Source: Kitasatospora humi (lineage in GTDB: Bacteria > Actinomycetota > Actinomycetes > Streptomycetales > Streptomycetaceae). Taken from it: a DNA stretch of 64,000 nt. The first letter of the stretch is position 1, and each line of letters opens with the position of its first letter. The position numbers and the translations under genes were made by a program. Shown here piece by piece: positions 16,878 through 24,350 of this stretch. Where the stretch lies: positions 279,667 to 343,666 of the forward strand of contig NZ_JAJJPA010000003.1 of NCBI RefSeq assembly GCF_020907985.1. The letters are read 5' to 3'. The notes under the pieces were generated by a model that saw only the letters and a program-made list of their open reading frames with translations, made no database searches and had not been told where the DNA came from.

Positions 16878-18971
16878 TCAGTTCTGCTGGAAGCCCGTGA
16901 AGTTCGCCTCGCCGCTGGTGCCGCTGCTGTGTGAGCTGGTGAAGACGCCGACGTCCTGGGTGGTGTTCACCTGGGGCAGGGTGACGGTGGCGATCTGCGT
17001 CCAGGTCGTGCCGTCGGTGGAGTACGAGCCGGTGAAGACCGAGCCGCTGCGGACCAGCTTCAGCCAGGACGGGTAGGCCGCGGTGCCCGAACCCTGGTTG
17101 GCGGCGGCGCTGTTGCTGTCCAGCTGCCCGTCGCCGTTGGCGTCCCACTGCATGACGTAGCCCTTGCCCGGGGCCTCGGCCAGCACCAGGTACCCGGGCG
17201 AGCTGCCGGCGCCGGTGATGTCGTCGCGGACCATGATTCCGGCCTTGGCCCAGTCACTGGTGCGGTCCTGGGAGGTGAGCTGGACGATGGTGGTCGACCC
17301 GTCGTGCTCCGCCCCGGGTCGGTAGATGGTGCTGTACTGGTCGGTGCCACCCCACAGGTCGTCGCCGGCACCGTCGATCGCGGTCCGGTCGCCCTGCTGG
17401 CCGAAGACCGCGGTGGTGTCGGTGTACGTCTTGAACGGTGCCTGCACCGGCGCCGGCACGGTCACGCTCTGGGCCGTGCCGAGCTTCTGGTCCTTGCCGT
17501 GCCAGTGGGCTGTGGCGGTGCCGCCCACACTCGCCCGGGTGATCGGGTCGGTGAGGGCGGCCGGTGCGGTGACCCGGAACTCGGCCAGGGCCGCCTTGCC
17601 CGGGGCGACGTGGTCGAAGTGGTCGGTGGTCAGCGGGGTGACGGTCCAGCCGGCGGGAGCGGTGATGCCGAGCCGGACGTCCTCGGCGGAAGCGACGCCG
17701 TTGTTGGTGAAGGTGGAGGTCAGGGTGGCGGAGCTGCCGGCGGTGAAGGCGGCGGTGGTGGTTGCCAGGTCCAGCGCGGGCGGGTAGTCGCGGGCCTTGC
17801 CGGTGGGCGTCACCCGGTACATCACGGTGGCGTGCCCCGGAACGGTGGCGCTGATCGAGCCGCCGCTGCTGGTGGTGGTGTGCGCCCACAGGTCGCGCAG
17901 CAGGTAGCCCTCGGCCCCTGGCAGACCGACGGCGGCGGCCGTGGTGGAGATGGTGGCCGGGGTGGCGTTCTCATTGAAGAGCGTGACCGCGACGCTGCCG
18001 TCGGCCAGCGGCTTGGCCAGCACGTCCAGACCACCGGACAGGCTGACCGGCTTGCCCTGCTTGCCGAGCCGGTCCTGGTCCACGGCGATGACCTCGCGGT
18101 TGCCGTAGATCGCCATGGTGTCGGCGCTCGCGGTGCGCAGGTCGGCGCCGGAGATCAGCGGTGCGGCCATCTCGGCCCAGAGCGAGAACTCGCTGCGGTC
18201 CTCGGCCGTGGTCATCCCATCGCCGACCTCGAGCATGTCGGGGTCGTTCCAGGCGTCGGGTCCGGCGCCGCCGGCGAGCTGCACGTTCTGGTGGAAGTTC
18301 CAAAGCATGGAGCCGTAGGAGGCATTGATGTCGCCGGTGGTGCGCCACAGGTTGCCCACGCCACTGCCCCAGCCGGCCACGCCGTCCGTGCCCCAGCTGC
18401 AGATGCTGTAGATGATCGGGCGGCCGGTGGCGGCCAGTGCGTCGCGCATGACGGAGTAGCGCTGGAGGCCGGGGATGCCCTGGTTGTAGCAGTTGTCGTA
18501 CTTGAGGTAGTCCACTCCCCAGGAGGCGAAGGAGGCCGCGTCCTGCTTCTCGTGACCGAGGCTGCCCGGGTAGCCGGCGCAGGTGAGGGTGCCGGCACTC
18601 TCGTAGATGCCGAGCTTGAGGCCCTTGCGGTGGACGTAGTCGGCGACGCCGCTGATGCCGTCCGGAAACTTGACCGGGTCCGGGACGAGGTTCCCGGCGG
18701 CGTCCCGAGCGTGGGTCATCCAGCAGTCGTCGATGTTGACGTACTGGTAGCCGGCGGCCTGCAGCCCCGAGGAGACGATCTTGTCGGCGGTCTGCTCGAC
18801 CAGCTGTGCACTGACGTCGCAGCCGAACGCGTTCCAGTCGTTCCAGCCCATCGGCGGGGTGAGTGCCAAGTTGTTGTCGAGTGCGGTCGCGGGGGTGGCG
18901 ACCAGCGGGATCGCGACCAGCGAGCCCGTGGCCAACGCGACGGCGGTGAGGACCGCCCAGGTCTTGCGCAT
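16878..18971 (-). CDS. Secreted alpha-galactosidase, GH27, with NEW3 and C-terminal lectin-like domain
   Basis: Cleaves terminal alpha-galactose from extracellular oligo- or polysaccharides. The product has 697 residues: a signal peptide of about 30 residues ending ATPATA, then the GH27 barrel (LTPPMGWNDWNAFGCD, nucleophile Asp159 in YLKYDNC, acid/base Asp214 in WRTTGDI). A NEW3-type sandwich (ATLTSTFTNNGVASAEDVRL) follows, then a C-terminal domain with GIMVRDD and PSWLKLVRSG typical of concanavalin-like modules. The ATG at 18971 has GGAG at good spacing and begins the signal peptide; an upstream in-frame start at 19031 would put 20 extra residues before it. Transcribed toward larE. Confidence 0.92.
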   Translation of the reverse strand: MRKTWAVLTAVALATGSLVAIPLVATPATALDNNLALTPPMGWNDWNAFGCDVSAQLVEQTADKIVSSGLQAAGYQYVNIDDCWMTHARDAAGNLVPDPVKFPDGISGVADYVHRKGLKLGIYESAGTLTCAGYPGSLGHEKQDAASFASWGVDYLKYDNCYNQGIPGLQRYSVMRDALAATGRPIIYSICSWGTDGVAGWGSGVGNLWRTTGDINASYGSMLWNFHQNVQLAGGAGPDAWNDPDMLEVGDGMTTAEDRSEFSLWAEMAAPLISGADLRTASADTMAIYGNREVIAVDQDRLGKQGKPVSLSGGLDVLAKPLADGSVAVTLFNENATPATISTTAAAVGLPGAEGYLLRDLWAHTTTSSGGSISATVPGHATVMYRVTPTGKARDYPPALDLATTTAAFTAGSSATLTSTFTNNGVASAEDVRLGITAPAGWTVTPLTTDHFDHVAPGKAALAEFRVTAPAALTDPITRASVGGTATAHWHGKDQKLGTAQSVTVPAPVQAPFKTYTDTTAVFGQQGDRTAIDGAGDDLWGGTDQYSTIYRPGAEHDGSTTIVQLTSQDRTSDWAKAGIMVRDDITGAGSSPGYLVLAEAPGKGYVMQWDANGDGQLDSNSAAANQGSGTAAYPSWLKLVRSGSVFTGSYSTDGTTWTQIATVTLPQVNTTQDVGVFTSSHSSGTSGEANFTGFQQN

Positions 18972-19386
18972 ACCTACTCCGGTTCCGTTGGGGATGAGGG
19001 ACGGAGGAGCGATGCCTGCGCAGGCGTCCACAGAGAACCAGAAGCGAACTCAAGCAGTCAATAACAAGCGCACGATGGCTCAAAATCCAACAGATTCGTA
19101 GACTCCCACTCTCCTACACTTGTCACAATGATCAGGCGCATTCGATGGCCTGAACCTCCGTCACCTGCCCGGAGCTCGCGCCCGTCCCGGATGTCCACTT
19201 GTCGCACCGGCGGTTGACGCGCCCGCAGTCACGGTCGAGAAGGATGCAGCCGGGGCAGCGGCCCGCCCCTCGCAGTCGACGGCCGGAGCCGAAGGGCTTC
19301 GCTGCGGTGCACGAGTGCGAGGGGGTGGGCCCGGCCGGCGCCGCGCCGGGGCCGGTGCGGCAGGTCAGTGCGCCGTGAGGGTCGCG
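18972..19386. other. 415-bp gene-free region between GH27 and the TPR gene
   Basis: No convincing gene. The part near 19040-19130 is unusually AT-rich and probably holds the promoter of the GH27 gene on the minus strand. The end nearest the TPR gene carries a 22-bp tandem duplication. No terminator-like hairpin stood out after the TPR gene stop. Confidence 0.5.
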
Positions 19387-19408
19387 TCAGTGCGCCGTGA
19401 GGGTCGCG
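19365..19408. repeat. 22-bp perfect tandem duplication across the TPR gene stop
   Basis: The units at 19365-19386 and 19387-19408 are identical and begin TCAGTGCGCC. The second unit holds the stop codon (19387-19389) and last codons of the TPR gene, so the duplication extends the 3' flank without changing the protein. Confidence 0.85.
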
Positions 19409-21627
19409 AGCAGGGCGGCGGCCTCGGTGGCGAGGTCGGGGTCGAGGCCGAGCTCGGGGTCCTGTCCGGCCTCGACACAGGCCCGGAGGTCCGCCCGGGC
19501 GTCGTCGCCGCGCCCGAGGGCGATCAGTACCTGCGCGCGGCGCAGCCGGGCATCGACGTCGCCGGTCCCCTCCACCACCTCGTCCAGCAGGTCGAGTGCC
19601 TCCGGCAGCTGCCCCGAATCGTGCCGGGCCACCGCGAGGTTGAAGGCGATGCCGGGGTCGGTCGAGTGCGTGCGAGCCCTCTCCAGGTCGGCCAGGGCCT
19701 GGGCCAGTTCGCCCCGCTGGTGGGCCAGCCCGCCGCGCAGCGCCCACGCCTCGGCGTTCGCCGGGTCGCCCTCCAGGGCAGCCGACAGCGCCAGTTCGGC
19801 CGCCTCGAAGTCCTCCTCCGCGGCGTGGAACTGCCCCTTGAGACAAAGAAGTTGGGTATTCTTCGGCTCGATCCGAAGGCCGGCCTCGACATCCCGCCAC
19901 GCGCCGGCCTGGTCGCCCAACTCGCAGAGCAGCGAAGCTCGGTTGACATAGGCGTCGGTGAACTTCGGTTCCAGCTCCAGCACGTAGCCGAAGTCCGCCA
20001 CCGCGCCGGCCAGGTCGCCCAGGGCGGCCCGGACGTCGGCGCGGTTGTAGTACGCCTCCGGGAACGGCGGGGACAGCTTGATGGCCTGCTCGAAGTCGGC
20101 GAGCGCCAAGTCGAGTTGGTCCGCCTTGCGGCGGATCATGCCGCGGTCGAACCAGTACTCCGCGTAGTTGGGATCGAGTTCGATCACGGCCGCGTAGTCG
20201 GCCAGCGCCTCCTCGTAGCGGCCGACCGAGTTGTAGACCTGGGCGCGGTTGTAGCGCAGCACCGAGCGGTGCAGGCCCTGCTCGTCCGGGTCGAGGGTCT
20301 CGTCGAGGAGCGCCATCGACTCGTCCAGCAACTTGAGCGCCTCCAACGGGCGCTTGTCGTGCACCTCGATCAGGGCGAGCCCGTTGCGGTTGAAGGCGGT
20401 CTGCATGGCGCGCTCCTTGGGCGCGCCGTGCAGCCGGGCGAAGGCGATGGCCTGGTTGATCCAGCCGCGGGCCAGCACGTGGTCGCGGTGGTCCTCGTCC
20501 AGGTGGCGGGTGTAGAGCATGGCGGTGGCGTACGCGGCCTGCATGTGGATGCTGGGGCTGTCGCTGGCGGCGCGGGCCTCGGCGTAGATCGGGAGCGCCT
20601 GCTCGGGCACCCCGAGCGCGGCGTAGGAGGTGGTCATCTTGGTGCTGAAGACCCACCAGGCGTCCGGGTCGTCGGCGAAGCCGGTCAGCGCGCGACCGCG
20701 GATGCCGTAGTCCACCACCGCGTGGTAGAAGCCCATGTCCATGCAGTAGTTCAGGGCGTGCGCCAGGGCCTTGCGGCCGGCGCCGGCCGGGTCGCTGCCG
20801 TGCTCCGCGTGCCAGGCGACCGCGCCCAGCGCGAGTGAGGGCTCGCCGCGCAGTTCCAGCACCTGGCGCCGGGTGTCGTGCAGCAGGGCGCGTTCCTCCG
20901 GGGGGAGCGACCGGTAGGCGGCCAGCACGCGCGGGTCGTCCGAGGTGCCGTCCTCCTCGACGAACCGACGCGCCGGTTCGGGGGACAGCGGCGCCGGCTC
21001 GGCGTCGTGGTCCAGGCGGCGGCAGTAGGCCTCGAGCGCCTCGGACAGCGGGGCGGCGACGGGCGTGTCCGGCTCGGTCACCTCTTCGGCGCCGGTGGTC
21101 ACCACGAGGGTGAGCAGCGCCGGGTCCATCCGGCGCAGCAGTACGGCGATCAGCTCGCGGTCGGTCGGGTCGCCGTGGTGCAGGTCCTGGACCACCAGGG
21201 TGCGGGGGCCGTCGCCGAGCGCCTTGAGGTAGTCGGTGAGGAACTCCGTCAGGCCGTGGGCGATCCGCAGGGTGCGCAGCCGCGAGTAGAAGCGGGTGCG
21301 CTCGGCGGGTACGGCCAGCGAGGTGAGGGTCTCCCGGCCGGCGGGCACGATCGCGCGCAGCTCGGGCGAGATGGAGAGGATCTCCACGTCGTGCCGGGCC
21401 ACCGAGTCGGGGCAGCGCACCAGCGCGTCCGGCACGATCTCCCGCAGCAGGTTCCCGGCGGCGGTGTACGGGCCGCGCAGGCGGCGGTGGGCGCTGACCT
21501 CGGCGAGCACCGCCGGCACCGCCAGGGCGGAGGCGGCCGTGCGGCGCCCGGCCGGATCGGCGCTCCGGAGCCAGAGGTGCTGCGGGGTGCTGGCGGTGCT
21601 GGTGCCGGTCACGGTGCTGCCTTTCAT
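19387..21627 (-). CDS. TPR protein with degenerate ATPase-like N-terminal region, last gene of the peptide locus
   Basis: A 746-residue protein of unknown function. Residues 40-270 resemble the ATPase part of large LuxR-type regulators, but the P-loop position reads RGPYTAAGNLLREI (51-64) without the GKT lysine, and the Walker-B-like stretch TLVVQDLHHGDPTD lies near 143-156. Residues from about 330 to the end are TPR-like helical repeats, clearest in ALADYAAVIELDPNYAEYWF, AIKLSPPFPEAYYNRADVR and VLELEPKFTDAYVNRASL. There is no HTH. The ATG at 21627 overlaps the stop of the protease gene (ATGA), so the two are co-translated. TPR proteins are the usual receptors of Gram-positive signalling peptides, so a peptide-binding role is a reasonable inference; a scaffold for peptide processing is the alternative. 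Confidence 0.8.
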   Translation of the reverse strand: MKGSTVTGTSTASTPQHLWLRSADPAGRRTAASALAVPAVLAEVSAHRRLRGPYTAAGNLLREIVPDALVRCPDSVARHDVEILSISPELRAIVPAGRETLTSLAVPAERTRFYSRLRTLRIAHGLTEFLTDYLKALGDGPRTLVVQDLHHGDPTDRELIAVLLRRMDPALLTLVVTTGAEEVTEPDTPVAAPLSEALEAYCRRLDHDAEPAPLSPEPARRFVEEDGTSDDPRVLAAYRSLPPEERALLHDTRRQVLELRGEPSLALGAVAWHAEHGSDPAGAGRKALAHALNYCMDMGFYHAVVDYGIRGRALTGFADDPDAWWVFSTKMTTSYAALGVPEQALPIYAEARAASDSPSIHMQAAYATAMLYTRHLDEDHRDHVLARGWINQAIAFARLHGAPKERAMQTAFNRNGLALIEVHDKRPLEALKLLDESMALLDETLDPDEQGLHRSVLRYNRAQVYNSVGRYEEALADYAAVIELDPNYAEYWFDRGMIRRKADQLDLALADFEQAIKLSPPFPEAYYNRADVRAALGDLAGAVADFGYVLELEPKFTDAYVNRASLLCELGDQAGAWRDVEAGLRIEPKNTQLLCLKGQFHAAEEDFEAAELALSAALEGDPANAEAWALRGGLAHQRGELAQALADLERARTHSTDPGIAFNLAVARHDSGQLPEALDLLDEVVEGTGDVDARLRRAQVLIALGRGDDARADLRACVEAGQDPELGLDPDLATEAAALLATLTAH

Positions 21628-22859
21628 CCGACGCTGACGGGCTTGGGGCCGGCTGCGCGGGCACGCCGGCGGTCTCGGTGGGCCAGCCAGCCGACGGCGA
21701 TCAGCTGGGCGGCGTTGAGGGCGACGAGGACGGTGGAGTCGATCAGTCCGGCGGTCGAGCCGTGGCCGTCGTAGCGCTTGAGGACGCCGAGCACGAAGGT
21801 CAGGCCGATCGGCAGGACGACCACGACGAAGGTGACGGCGGTGAGGGCGTAGCCGCCCGCCATGAGCCAGGCGTACCAGCGGGCCACCTTGCGGTCGGTC
21901 GGGTGCCAGAGCTCCGGGTCCTCCAGGGGCCGGCCGGTCCAGCGGCGCACGGCGTTGCGCAGCGTGCCGCGGGCGGCCGTGTGCAGGTCCACGCAGCCGA
22001 GCAGGGTGGTGGCCAGCACGTAGAGGTCGGTGCGCAGGTGCAGGAAGAACTGCCAGGCCAGCCGCAGCAGCGTTGAGTAGGCCAGTGCCAGGCAGAGCCG
22101 GCTGATCAGCGGAAAGGCACCGCTCGGCGTCCGGGTGGCGTCGGCGCCCAGCGTGAGCAGGGCGATCACCAGGACGTCGGCCAACATGCCCGCCAGGATG
22201 GGCAGGTAGCGCTTGCGTCGGGGGACGGCGACCAGGCCGTCCATCGAGGTCTCCAGGACGATGTACATCATCCGGTGGCCGATCCCCAGCCGCGAACGCA
22301 GGCCCAGCCGCCGGCCGGCCAGCGTGTGGAAGCCTTCGTGGATCAGCAGGAGCGGGAACTGGCCGAGGAACAAGGTGAGTTCGATGACCGTGAAGTAACT
22401 GGTGAAGAACAGGTGGTGGTTGCTGGGGGCGAGTTCCGGCACGCGGATCATCTCGACCACGCAGGCCGCGACGATGGCCGCGTAGCAGAGCCACGCGGGG
22501 AGACTGAACATGGCCCGGCCCAGCCGCTGCCAGCGCACCGGCGTCGGGGCGGCAGGCGGTGGCGCGGCCTCACCCGGCGCGGCGAGGAAGCCCAACTCCT
22601 CCAGCGTCGCCAGGAAGTCGGTGATGTCGACGCTCTCACCGAACTCCTCGGAGTACCGGTCGGCAGCCTGGCGGGGCGTCAGCCCGTCGGCGAGGAAGCG
22701 CACCAGCGCCGCACCGTCGGCGGGGAGCACGACGTACTCGTCGATGTCGGCCCGACCGACCACCACGTCGTCCCCGTCGGGGAGGAACACCAGCGGGTGG
22801 AGCGCCCGGGGATGGTCCAGGTCGGTCTCGGGCAGGCTGCTGCCGGCTGTGGATTGCAC
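21624..22859 (-). CDS. PqqD-like domain fused to M50 intramembrane metalloprotease (peptide maturation/export)
   Basis: Predicted peptide-binding intramembrane protease of 411 residues. Residues 15-95 have the PqqD/RiPP-recognition look (FLPDGDDVVVG, YVVLPADGAALVRFLADG, then ITDFLATLEELGFL). Several membrane segments follow. Zinc ligands are His174/Glu175/His178 in LLIHEGFHTL, and the third ligand is probably Asp278 in LRTDLY, a motif common in peptide-linked M50 proteins. The GTG at 22859 has AGAGGAG six bases upstream and was preferred to an in-frame start at 22940. It lies about 100 bp after the last of five precursor-like peptides and overlaps the TPR gene. Likely role: recognise the shared peptide leader and cut it in or at the membrane. 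Confidence 0.85.
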   Translation of the reverse strand: MQSTAGSSLPETDLDHPRALHPLVFLPDGDDVVVGRADIDEYVVLPADGAALVRFLADGLTPRQAADRYSEEFGESVDITDFLATLEELGFLAAPGEAAPPPAAPTPVRWQRLGRAMFSLPAWLCYAAIVAACVVEMIRVPELAPSNHHLFFTSYFTVIELTLFLGQFPLLLIHEGFHTLAGRRLGLRSRLGIGHRMMYIVLETSMDGLVAVPRRKRYLPILAGMLADVLVIALLTLGADATRTPSGAFPLISRLCLALAYSTLLRLAWQFFLHLRTDLYVLATTLLGCVDLHTAARGTLRNAVRRWTGRPLEDPELWHPTDRKVARWYAWLMAGGYALTAVTFVVVVLPIGLTFVLGVLKRYDGHGSTAGLIDSTVLVALNAAQLIAVGWLAHRDRRRARAAGPKPVSVG

Positions 22860-22960
22860 GTACGCTCCTCTGGGGGTGGAGCCGTCGGGTTTCGTTCCGG
22901 GGATGGTGGACGGGCTGCCTTGCCCGGGTAGCCCATCCACCGACCGGCGGACCGGCTGCC

Positions 22961-23062
22961 TCAGTCCGGGAAGTGGCAGGTGGCGCCGCAGAACGCCTGC
23001 GCGGCGCTGGTCGGGTGGACCGAGCCGGGCTCGCGCAGGACGGTCTTCGTCAGGCTGGTCAC
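22961..23062 (-). CDS. Precursor-like peptide 5 of the array (diverged copy)
   Basis: 33 residues from a GTG start with GGGAGAG six bases upstream. The family pattern is visible but altered: TKTVLREPGSVHP, TSAAQAFCG, then ATCHFPD. A cysteine moves into the LYG position (FCG). It is the copy closest to the protease gene, about 100 bp before it. Confidence 0.7.
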   Translation of the reverse strand: MTSLTKTVLREPGSVHPTSAAQAFCGATCHFPD

Positions 23063-23218
23063 CTACTCTCCCGGCCTGGGACTCGGGGCACCGTGACGGT
23101 GCCGGTCAGACACCGGGGAGGATGCCGCCGGCGCCACCGCCGGTGGTGCACAGCGGAGTTGCGCGGCACTGGCTGCTCCTCGCCGAGGCTGACGGGTCGG
23201 ATGCGCGCAGGCGTCCGG

Positions 23219-23308
23219 TCAGGCGGCGACGCAGGTACAGCCGTAGAGCGCCTGGGCGGCGCTGGTCAGGCGGACCGAGCCGGGCTTGCGCACGATGATC
23301 TTCTTCAT
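23219..23308 (-). CDS. Precursor-like peptide 4 of the array
   Basis: 29 residues, MKKIIVRKPGSVRL then TSAAQALYG and CTCVAA. It is nearly identical to peptide 2, but the codons differ at several positions, so the duplication is not brand new. GGGGAGATG lies upstream with the ATG at 23308 best spaced. Confidence 0.8.
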   Translation of the reverse strand: MKKIIVRKPGSVRLTSAAQALYGCTCVAA

Positions 23309-23360
23309 GGTGTTCATCTCCCCATGGGGTGTGGTCGGTTGGACGTGCGAGGGGTGCAGG

Positions 23361-23453
23361 TCAGGCGGCGGCGACGCAGGTGGGGCCGTAGAGCGGCTGC
23401 GCGGCGCTGGTCAGGCGGACGGCGCCGGGCTTGCGCACGATGATCTTCTTCAT
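23361..23453 (-). CDS. Precursor-like peptide 3 of the array
   Basis: 30 residues. The leader MKKIIVRKPGAVRL is followed by TSAAQPLYG and the variant end PTCVAAA, which has one cysteine instead of two and one extra alanine. A GGGAG ribosome site lies upstream, spaced for the ATG at 23453 rather than the ATG nine bases earlier. Variation is concentrated after LYG, as expected if that end is the product. Confidence 0.78.
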   Translation of the reverse strand: MKKIIVRKPGAVRLTSAAQPLYGPTCVAAA

Positions 23454-23505
23454 GGTGTTCATCTCCCTGTCGGGTGTGGTGGGTCGGACGCGCGGAGGCG
23501 TCCGG

Positions 23506-23595
23506 TCAGGCGGCGACGCAGGTGCAGCCGTAGAGCGCCTGGGCGGCACTGGTCAGGCGGACCGAGCCGGGCTTGCGCACGACGATCTTCTTCAT
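23506..23595 (-). CDS. Precursor-like peptide 2 of the array
   Basis: 29 residues: leader MKKIVVRKPGSVRL, then TSAAQALYG and a cysteine-bearing end CTCVAA. A strong ribosome site, GAGGAGGTGA, sits six bases before the ATG. It differs from peptide 4 by only one residue. Basic N-terminus, no signal peptide. Likely a substrate of the PqqD/M50 protein encoded downstream; function not known. Confidence 0.8.
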   Translation of the reverse strand: MKKIVVRKPGSVRLTSAAQALYGCTCVAA

Positions 23596-23600
23596 GGTGT

Positions 23601-23750
23601 TCACCTCCTCACCAGGTCTCGGGCCGGAGCGGCCCCGGGCAGGGCTGCTCGCGCTTGGGAGGGGTCGAGCCGGCGGAAGGCCCCGAGGTGGAGCGGGCGC
23701 GCGGCGCTGGTCAGGCGGACCGGACCGGGCCTGCGCACGACGACCTTCAT
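23601..23750 (-). CDS. Precursor-like peptide 1 of the array (diverged tail)
   Basis: 49 codons. The first half matches the family (MKVVVRRPGPVRLTSAARPL), but the following LYGCTC-type end is replaced by a longer tail, HLGAFRRLDPSQARAALPG and beyond, without cysteine. CACCGGGAG lies about eight bases before the ATG. It is the promoter-proximal copy. The tail may be a degraded core after a frameshift, or this copy may have a different role. Confidence 0.6.
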   Translation of the reverse strand: MKVVVRRPGPVRLTSAARPLHLGAFRRLDPSQARAALPGAAPARDLVRR

Positions 23751-23820
23751 GCCGAACAACTCCCGGTGCGGATCGCACCGTTGGACTCGAACTGCAGCTG
23801 ACGACGGCTCAGCTGCCCAG

Positions 23821-23832
23821 TCAGCATGCTGA
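23821..23832. promoter_or_regulatory. Perfect 12-bp palindrome TCAGCATGCTGA
   Basis: Overlaps the candidate -10 hexamer of the minus-strand peptide promoter and lies about 70 bp before the first peptide start. A repressor or activator site is a reasonable reading. Confidence 0.45.
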
Positions 23833-23851
23833 TGCCTCGCGACCGTGTCAA
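23823..23851 (-). promoter_or_regulatory. Candidate promoter of the peptide operon
   Basis: On the minus strand a perfect TTGACA (23851-23846) is followed after 17 bases by CATGCT (23828-23823). The -35 is excellent and the -10 is poor, which would fit an activator-dependent promoter. Confidence 0.4.
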
Positions 23852-24350
23852 CGGATGTGGCATGAGGGATTCCGCCCGGGGAACGGCGGCGACCGGCGCC
23901 TTCCCCGCGGCCGCTCCGGGCCCACGAGTCGCCCTCGAGGCTGATGTCGAAAGTGTGACCGTTGCTGCTGGCTAAGGTCACGGACAAGTGAAGGGGCTGT
24001 GGCGGCGGGGTCACGGGCGAACGGAACGCCCTGCTGCGGGCCACCTGAGCCGGCATCGGTCGGTGGTCGCGAATACGTCCGACGCGCCATCCCGCGACCC
24101 GCCAAACTCGCGGCTCCTGCTGATCTTTGCGGTAGCGGGGTGGTCGCTGTCGTACCTCAACTGTCGTAGTCGCTGATGATCATTGATCGTGCTGCCACCA
24201 TGCGTGGACCGGCTGCCAGGGGGGTAGCGTGCGGCGAGGCGCGCGGGTGCGCGGGGCACGGCTGCGGACGGCTTGAGGAGCTCGGCGGCGTGCCGGCGCT
24301 TGCCGCTGGGATGCGGTCCCGGGCGCGACCTCCCCGCGGGCCCGCGAACG

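Larger units (their letters stand above)
22961..23750 (-). repeat. Tandem array of five paralogous small-peptide genes
   Basis: Five units in the same direction encode peptides sharing RxPGxV and TSAA. The stops of the three best-conserved copies are 142 and 145 bp apart (23219, 23361, 23506), and even the spacer after each stop is similar (GGCGTCCGGTCAGGCGGCGA recurs), which shows segmental duplication. The outer two units are more diverged. Confidence 0.85.
23751..24350. promoter_or_regulatory. 600-bp leader and control region before the peptide array
   Basis: No gene is supported between the NAD kinase stop and the first peptide. The segment contains a candidate promoter with a palindrome (23821-23851) and, farther up, two direct copies of CTGTCGTA (24147-24154 and 24161-24168) with a 14-bp period in a slightly AT-richer stretch. 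The length is large for a housekeeping gap and suggests regulated expression or a long leader. Confidence 0.45.

Noticed and set aside
23063..23218. A possible sixth peptide between copies 4 and 5 (SAAQLRCAPP-like stretch)
   Set aside because: The similarity covers only a few residues, no leader is left, and no start with a ribosome site fits the frame. It may be a decayed copy but cannot be supported.
23848..24105. Minus-strand frames in the leader of the peptide array
   Set aside because: Arg/Pro/Gly-rich, without ribosome sites and without similarity to the peptide family.
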